From Pseudomonadales bacterium (GTDB lineage Bacteria > Pseudomonadota > Gammaproteobacteria > Pseudomonadales > Azotimanducaceae): DNA of 64,000 nt. The position numbers and the translations under genes were made by a program. The DNA is taken from positions 3,100,001 through 3,164,000 of the forward strand of contig WLWP01000001.1 of assembly GCA_012103505.1 (NCBI GenBank). The letters run 5' to 3'. How positions within the stretch are numbered: position 1 is the stretch's first letter; every line of letters begins with the position of its first letter. Positions 60,190 to 64,000 of the stretch are shown here, one piece after another. Under the pieces are notes generated by a model that worked only from the letters and a program-made list of their open reading frames with translations, did not search any database and was not told the DNA's origin.

Positions 60190-61809
60190 TTAAAAGCCTT
60201 CTCGCAAGGATACCGTCTTGTTGAAGCAGTTTGGGTTTTCAGAGTCTTTACAAAAATACCCTTGTCGCTCGAACTGATAATGCGTGTCTTCATGTGCCAC
60301 GATCGCCGGCTCAACAAAGCCGTCCTTGATCGTCACGGATGCCGGGTTCAAATCGTCTAAGAAACTGTCTGCTGTCGGGTCCGGAACCCGAAACAATCGC
60401 TCGTATTCATGGATTTTGACTGCAACGGCCTGCTCTGCGGATACCCAGTGCACCACCCCATTCGGCTTCAGACCGCTCGTATCCTCACCGCTTCGCGATT
60501 CAGGGAAGTAGCTACATTTAAGTTCGACAACTTCATCGCCATCCACAACAACCTCGTCGCACCGAATTATGAACCCATAACGTAGTCGTACCATCTCGTT
60601 CGGCGCCAACCGCTTCCACTTCTTAGGCGGATCGAGGGCAAAGTCAGATTTTTCAATATACAACGTGCCCGAGAACGGCAACGTTCGGCGCCCCAACTCT
60701 TCATTCTGCGCATGCCAGGGTCCTTCCAAATCCAAGACACCATCAGTCCAATTGGTCAATGTGACTTTCAGCGGCTCTAATACACCCATGCCACGTCTAG
60801 CGCTTTTCTCAAGGTCATTGCGGACACAAAAGTCGAGTAGATTCATTTCAACGCGATTCTCTTGCTTAGTAACGCCAATGCGAGCACAAAAGTCACGTAT
60901 TGCGGCGGGTGTTACTCCGCGACGACGCAAACCGGCAATCGTCGGCATACGCGGATCGTCCCAACCGGACACAAAGCCTTCTTCGACCAATCGCGCGAGC
61001 AACCTTTTACTCATGACTGTGTACTCGAGGCCGAGTCGCGAGAACTCAATTTGTGGCGGATGGTAGTTAACGTTGGCGTTTTCGATCACCCAATCGTAGA
61101 GCGGGCGATGATCTTCAAATTCCAACGTGCACAGCGAGTGCGATATGCCCTCTAATGCATCGCAGATGCAGTGCGTGAAATCATACATCGGATAAACACA
61201 CCACTCGTCACCGGTACGTTGGTGACTAACGTGGCGGATGCGATACAACACCGGGTCGCGCATATTGATGTTCGCACTCGACATATCAATTTTCGCCCGC
61301 ACCACATGCTCACCGTCGGCAAATTCTCCGGCGCGCATGCGCATGAAAAGATCCAAATTTTCGGCGACGGTTCGATCTCGGTACGGGCTATTTTGACCAG
61401 GTTCCGTGAGCGTGCCCCGTTGCTCTCTGATCTCCTCCCCGCTCAGGCTGCAGACATAAGCCTTACCGTCCTTGATGAGATTGGTTGCAAACTGATAAAG
61501 CTCGTTAAAATAATCAGAGGCATGGGTGAGGTGCGCCCACTCAAAACCGAGCCAATGCACATCTCTCTGAATGGATTGCACGAAAAGCTCGTCTTCCTTA
61601 GCCGGATTCGTATCGTCAAAGCGCAGGTAGGTCTTACCCCCATTCTCCGCAGCTACCCCAAAGTTCAGACATATGCTTTTCGCATGCCCAATATGGAGAT
61701 AACCGTTAGGCTCAGGCGGAAAACGAGTAACGACACCGGCAGGTAAATCCCCCGACTTGATATCTTCATCGATTCTGCTGCGGATAAAGTCTCTTGATTC
61801 CTGGTCCAT
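60190..61809 (-). CDS. glnS: Glutaminyl-tRNA synthetase
   Basis: A 539-aa class I synthetase. TRFPPEPNGYLHIGHAKS holds the HIGH motif (residues 39-42). LRFDDTNPAKEDE and VCSLSGEEIREQRGTL follow. The KMSKS equivalent is TVMSKRLLARL. The C-terminal anticodon-binding beta-barrels end with YFCKDSENPNCFNKTVSLR. ATG 61809 (MDQESRDFIR) aligns with the usual GlnRS N-terminus; a start at 61848 would leave only 19 bp to the divergent gene. It charges tRNA-Gln directly. The presence of GlnRS fits a gamma- or betaproteobacterium. Confidence 0.97.
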   Translation of the reverse strand: MDQESRDFIRSRIDEDIKSGDLPAGVVTRFPPEPNGYLHIGHAKSICLNFGVAAENGGKTYLRFDDTNPAKEDELFVQSIQRDVHWLGFEWAHLTHASDYFNELYQFATNLIKDGKAYVCSLSGEEIREQRGTLTEPGQNSPYRDRTVAENLDLFMRMRAGEFADGEHVVRAKIDMSSANINMRDPVLYRIRHVSHQRTGDEWCVYPMYDFTHCICDALEGISHSLCTLEFEDHRPLYDWVIENANVNYHPPQIEFSRLGLEYTVMSKRLLARLVEEGFVSGWDDPRMPTIAGLRRRGVTPAAIRDFCARIGVTKQENRVEMNLLDFCVRNDLEKSARRGMGVLEPLKVTLTNWTDGVLDLEGPWHAQNEELGRRTLPFSGTLYIEKSDFALDPPKKWKRLAPNEMVRLRYGFIIRCDEVVVDGDEVVELKCSYFPESRSGEDTSGLKPNGVVHWVSAEQAVAVKIHEYERLFRVPDPTADSFLDDLNPASVTIKDGFVEPAIVAHEDTHYQFERQGYFCKDSENPNCFNKTVSLREGF

Positions 61810-61867
61810 AAATTGACAACTAGGCACAATTTCAAGCGGGATGCGCATCTTGCACTACACTTGAGGT

Positions 61868-62512
61868 ATGGAAAACCCCAATGAAGACAATCAGGCCCCC
61901 AACCCTTCTGGTTCAAACCCAGATGAGCCGCTGTTGATTGACGAGGTCAACCAACCAGATGACGGCGATTCCTTAGAGGATTGGATTAATCGTGCCAAGC
62001 GCGCGCACGAGCTCGTTGATGCTGTAGATCTGAAAAAAGTCACAGAGCACGACGAGATCGAAATCGCTAAAGTCGCGACGGTCGGCTCAGCACTACAAGA
62101 CCTAGAACAGGGTCAAGATGTCGGTCACGTCGAAGGCGTTGACGAAGTCGTGCCCGAGATGGATGAAAGCATGCTACGACGGGCAGGGCTTATCGAAGCA
62201 CTTAGTGAAGCTGGATTCGCTGACCGCATCAGCCGCGTACTAAGCGTTCATGGCGATGCAATGGACCTGCGACCCCTGGACCTCATTCCGCACAGCGAAG
62301 GACTCCCTGAATACGATCTATGTGTTGCCCCTGAGCAAGTTTCGTTGTCCGGACACTTCGGTCTTTTCGTCTCTCGTTCTGGAGTTTTCGCTGCGAGCAT
62401 TGCCGACCCACCCAGCAAACACCATTGGCGCATAGCCAAAAGTCGCCCGTATGACAACAATCAGGAACTCATGGAGAACCTGGCCGTATTCGGGCAATCC
62501 GGCTTCGAATAG
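61868..62512 (+). CDS. Hypothetical acidic protein divergent from glnS
   Basis: A 214-aa protein with no recognised family. The first 110 residues are acidic and probably disordered or helical (EVNQPDDGDSLEDWINRAKRA). The second half has a more ordered look (LIEALSEAGFADRISRVLSVHG, LSGHFGLFVSRSGVFAASIAD). No signal peptide, TM or metal motif. GAGG lies almost next to the ATG, a poor spacing. It shares a 58-bp promoter region with glnS. Function unknown. Confidence 0.65.
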   Translation: MENPNEDNQAPNPSGSNPDEPLLIDEVNQPDDGDSLEDWINRAKRAHELVDAVDLKKVTEHDEIEIAKVATVGSALQDLEQGQDVGHVEGVDEVVPEMDESMLRRAGLIEALSEAGFADRISRVLSVHGDAMDLRPLDLIPHSEGLPEYDLCVAPEQVSLSGHFGLFVSRSGVFAASIADPPSKHHWRIAKSRPYDNNQELMENLAVFGQSGFE

Positions 62513-62636
62513 AGGCGTCTTTCAATCTCGAATAGCTCAATCCACCTGTTAAGATGCTTGGCTTACGGAAGCAGTAGCAGGTTGGAAGATCGTTCGCTCA
62601 CAAATCAATCGCGTCCTAGTCCTGGCCGTCGGCCTC

Positions 62637-63959
62637 GTGCTCATTACGGGTCTCTGGTTTTGGAATGACCAAAAGTCATCAGTCTATCAACGCATAGCGG
62701 CAGGTATGGCAGGTGAAAACTGGTTCCGCATAGAACTAGAAAATCGCCATGTCGGCTATATGTACAATCAAACGAAGCAGGGACGAGATGGCAGCTGGAC
62801 GTTCAGTTCTACCACACACTTTTTGTTGCAAAACAATTCTCCAAACACAATCAACAAGAAGCTCACGTTTGGCGCCTTTCCCCCTTACCCTCTAGAACAA
62901 GTCTTCTTTCAAGGCGCCAGCGGCGACACAACCGAAGTTAACCCGACTGAGAACGGCTATATCGCAACCGTGCGAAGAGGTACTCAGGTCAGTGAAGTCC
63001 CGCTTGATTGGTCCTTTACAATGGCCGACTTTCTAGCCTTTGAAGCGTGGCTAAGCGACGACCAACCAATTGCGGCGGCGAGCTTCTCTGTGCGCGACCC
63101 AGACTTCGAAAAACTACGAATCGCACAAAGGAGCTATCGCGTTCTCAACAAGAACGATCAGGGTTATCTGATAGAGACAAATTCAATGCTCGCACCCACC
63201 GTTACCCAACTAGATCAAGATTTTCGCCCCTTAAGTCTCACGATGTCAGGCGTGTTCCAGATCAAGCGGGTACCAGAAGTTGAAGCCGTCGCAATCCAAG
63301 AGATGCAGAGCAAAACCAGTTATCTCTTTCCGGTCGATCAACGACTAAGCGATCACACCCGCATAAACGCGCTCCGTTTGAAGACGCACAATGCGAACAA
63401 CGTCCTGCCAGATGTCCTGGCTTTATCGCGTGGCAGCGCGAGTGCTCCTGCAGATCCAGGTTTACACATCGGTGAAGAACTCAACTACCCTGTTAGCGCG
63501 CGTAGAATACAAGTCTTATTACAACAGGCGGTCGCCAAGTCTGGCGCGGGATCATCAGATCTCGGGTCACTTGCTCACCGCCTCGTCGAACTCGTGCATC
63601 AAAAACTACAATATTCAGAGAACAACCCGGCAGGTGGCGTCTTAGAGGCACTCAGTCGAGGGTTCGGCGAATGTACAGATTTCGCTGATCTGCTCACGAC
63701 CCTTGCGCGTGCCGGTCGCATTCCCGCACGGACCGTTTTTGGCCTGGCCTATAGAGATGGTCCCAAACCTGTATTCATGTATCACGCATGGAACGAGCTG
63801 TACGTCGATGGAAACTGGATCGCTGTAGACCCGACCTGGAATCAAACAGAGATCGATGCGACACATATTCCGCTATCGGATCAACAATCAGCTGCGATGA
63901 TGCTCGCCCACGCCCGGAAACCCATTCGCTTTGAAGTGATCGACGCAAGCTATCTATAA
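62637..63959 (+). CDS. Transglutaminase-like membrane-anchored protein
   Basis: A 440-aa protein with a C-terminal transglutaminase-like core. GFGECTDFADLLTTLARAGRIP has the catalytic Cys, YHAWNELYVDGNW the His and AVDPTWNQ the Asp. The 250 residues before it are beta-rich with no named domain. GTG 62637 is the first standard start in frame, but a membrane-anchor-like stretch (VRSQINRVLVLAVGLVL) continues upstream in frame without ATG, GTG or TTG. The true start may be non-canonical, perhaps ATC 62589. Probably inner-membrane-anchored with the catalytic domain in the periplasm. Confidence 0.82.
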   Translation: MLITGLWFWNDQKSSVYQRIAAGMAGENWFRIELENRHVGYMYNQTKQGRDGSWTFSSTTHFLLQNNSPNTINKKLTFGAFPPYPLEQVFFQGASGDTTEVNPTENGYIATVRRGTQVSEVPLDWSFTMADFLAFEAWLSDDQPIAAASFSVRDPDFEKLRIAQRSYRVLNKNDQGYLIETNSMLAPTVTQLDQDFRPLSLTMSGVFQIKRVPEVEAVAIQEMQSKTSYLFPVDQRLSDHTRINALRLKTHNANNVLPDVLALSRGSASAPADPGLHIGEELNYPVSARRIQVLLQQAVAKSGAGSSDLGSLAHRLVELVHQKLQYSENNPAGGVLEALSRGFGECTDFADLLTTLARAGRIPARTVFGLAYRDGPKPVFMYHAWNELYVDGNWIAVDPTWNQTEIDATHIPLSDQQSAAMMLAHARKPIRFEVIDASYL

Positions 63960-63989
63960 AATCGGCAACTCATAGATATAAAGAGGGGG

Positions 63990-64000
63990 ATGCGGATCGA
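63990..64000 (+). CDS. Possible start of the next gene (cut by window edge)
   Basis: An ATG at 63990 is preceded by AAAGAGGGGG and follows the transglutaminase stop by about 30 bp on the same strand. Only three codons (M R I) and part of a fourth are inside the window. The Shine-Dalgarno spacing is short. Existence is suggested by position only; no product can be named. Confidence 0.3.

Overview
The window looks like chromosomal DNA of a free-living, probably marine, aerobic gammaproteobacterium. The reasons are a glutaminyl-tRNA synthetase gene, a tRNA gene with an encoded CCA end, a PhoP/PhoQ-type two-component pair, a LexA-type box with the enteric/pseudomonad core CTGTATATATATACAG, and very many acyl-CoA and small-molecule catabolic genes. 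This placement is an inference; there is no rRNA. I see no insertion sequence, phage gene or CRISPR array. Genes are tightly packed on both strands.

Layout. 1-2.3 kb: an acyl-CoA dehydrogenase pair (one cut by the window edge) divergent from an enoyl-CoA hydratase. 2.4-9.2 kb: a double-CDGSH protein, a large DUF349 protein, a PhoPQ-like system with PepSY and glycine-zipper envelope proteins, and a GLYK-type kinase. 9.3-16.9 kb: DoxX protein, pitrilysin-like protease, DinG helicase, sorbosone-dehydrogenase-like lipoprotein, AAC(3)-family acetyltransferase. 16.9-31.9 kb: a long accessory catabolic region with acyl-CoA dehydrogenase, ThDP enzyme, amidohydrolase, luciferase-like monooxygenase with a PPOX flavoprotein, a compact five-gene operon around ferritin-like proteins, a molybdenum hydroxylase large subunit, FAH hydrolase, Zn-alcohol dehydrogenase and a PdxA-family dehydrogenase. 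31.98-32.17 kb: eight 21-22 bp direct repeats abutting a perfect 28-bp palindrome containing a consensus LexA core. 32.2-38.1 kb: small CxxC protein, RibBX, a stray terminator, DUF1697, acyl-CoA dehydrogenase, tRNA-Arg and a D-aminoacylase-like amidohydrolase. 38.1-44.5 kb: alpha/beta hydrolase, acyltransferase, VOC protein, UDG-family protein and a MoxR/VWA pair. 44.6-49.7 kb: amidase and an acyl-CoA cluster (ACAD, MaoC, CitE-like, enoyl-CoA hydratase). 49.7-64 kb: TPR protein of the PrsT type, fibronectin-III lipoprotein, CinA-like protein, TraB/GumN protein, YheT-type hydrolase, GPH transporter, HMG-CoA-lyase-like enzyme, glnS, a hypothetical gene and a transglutaminase-like protein.

The most promising unexplained system is the minus-strand operon at 23104-26441. 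A ferritin-like protein with intact ExxH diiron motifs is followed by a paralogue in which the ligand positions are replaced. Two small paralogous SCP2-like proteins and an FmdB-type zinc ribbon come next, with 1-nt or near-zero spacing. It has the logic of an oxygenase with an active and a structural subunit, but I cannot assign it to a described family. The second is the repeat array plus LexA-type palindrome at 31984-32173, whose right arm contains the start codon of a small zinc-finger-like protein.
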